A stretch of DNA of 64,000 nt from Symbiodinium kawagutii (lineage: Eukaryota > Sar > Dinophyceae > Suessiales > Symbiodiniaceae): NCBI GenBank assembly GCA_009767595.1, contig VSDK01009657.1, positions 348,118-412,117 on the forward strand; not shown here. The letters run 5' to 3'. Position 1 is the first letter of the stretch. More notes on this DNA, generated by a model. The model worked only from the letters and a program-made list of their open reading frames with translations. It made no database searches and was not told where the DNA came from.

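Overview
The window looks like nuclear DNA of a dinoflagellate, probably a Suessiales/Symbiodiniaceae-type alga. Small GC-rich coding islands sit in AT-richer, repeat-laden DNA. The introns use GC, GT and GA donors with AG|G acceptors, the pattern known from dinoflagellates. There are no operons, bacterial genes, CRISPR arrays, rRNA or tRNA genes that I can support. Two runs of N (17132-17372 and 30835-31162) are assembly gaps.

The main content is one minus-strand gene that fills most of the window, from beyond the right edge (position 64000) down to a stop codon at 10612-10614. It encodes an ABC1/UbiB-family atypical protein kinase. I located 41 exons by translating the minus strand and joining pieces whose reading phases match and whose residues follow the ABC1 family order: KxGQ block, AAAS loop, VAVK lysine, EELDY, HADPHPGN, DFG, then a long C-terminal extension. 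The exons are 8-115 nt long and total about 2.35 kb (about 780 codons) in about 53.4 kb. One short exon, between 43314 and 44705, was not found.

The introns carry the rest. At least three families of short inverted-repeat (MITE-like) elements recur. There are dispersed or tandem repeats of about 95-110 bp, microsatellites, AT-rich blocks and fragments of other genes. The 8.4 kb intron 25570-33992 is the most crowded: two arrays of a roughly 100-bp repeat, three copies of the 3' end of an unknown gene, a mosaic repeat, an ORF-bearing fragment and a gap. The intron 51880-54937 holds an unspliced second gene (52891-54169, same strand) with two related beta-rich repeats and a C-terminal domain with a His...Asn-Cys arrangement like permuted papain-fold hydrolases; it is broken by a frameshift in a CCT tract.

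The left flank (1-10611), downstream of the kinase gene, holds long microsatellites, an 'actatag'-rich low-complexity block, inverted-repeat elements and a few GC-rich islands that may be exons of a neighbouring gene whose strand I cannot settle.
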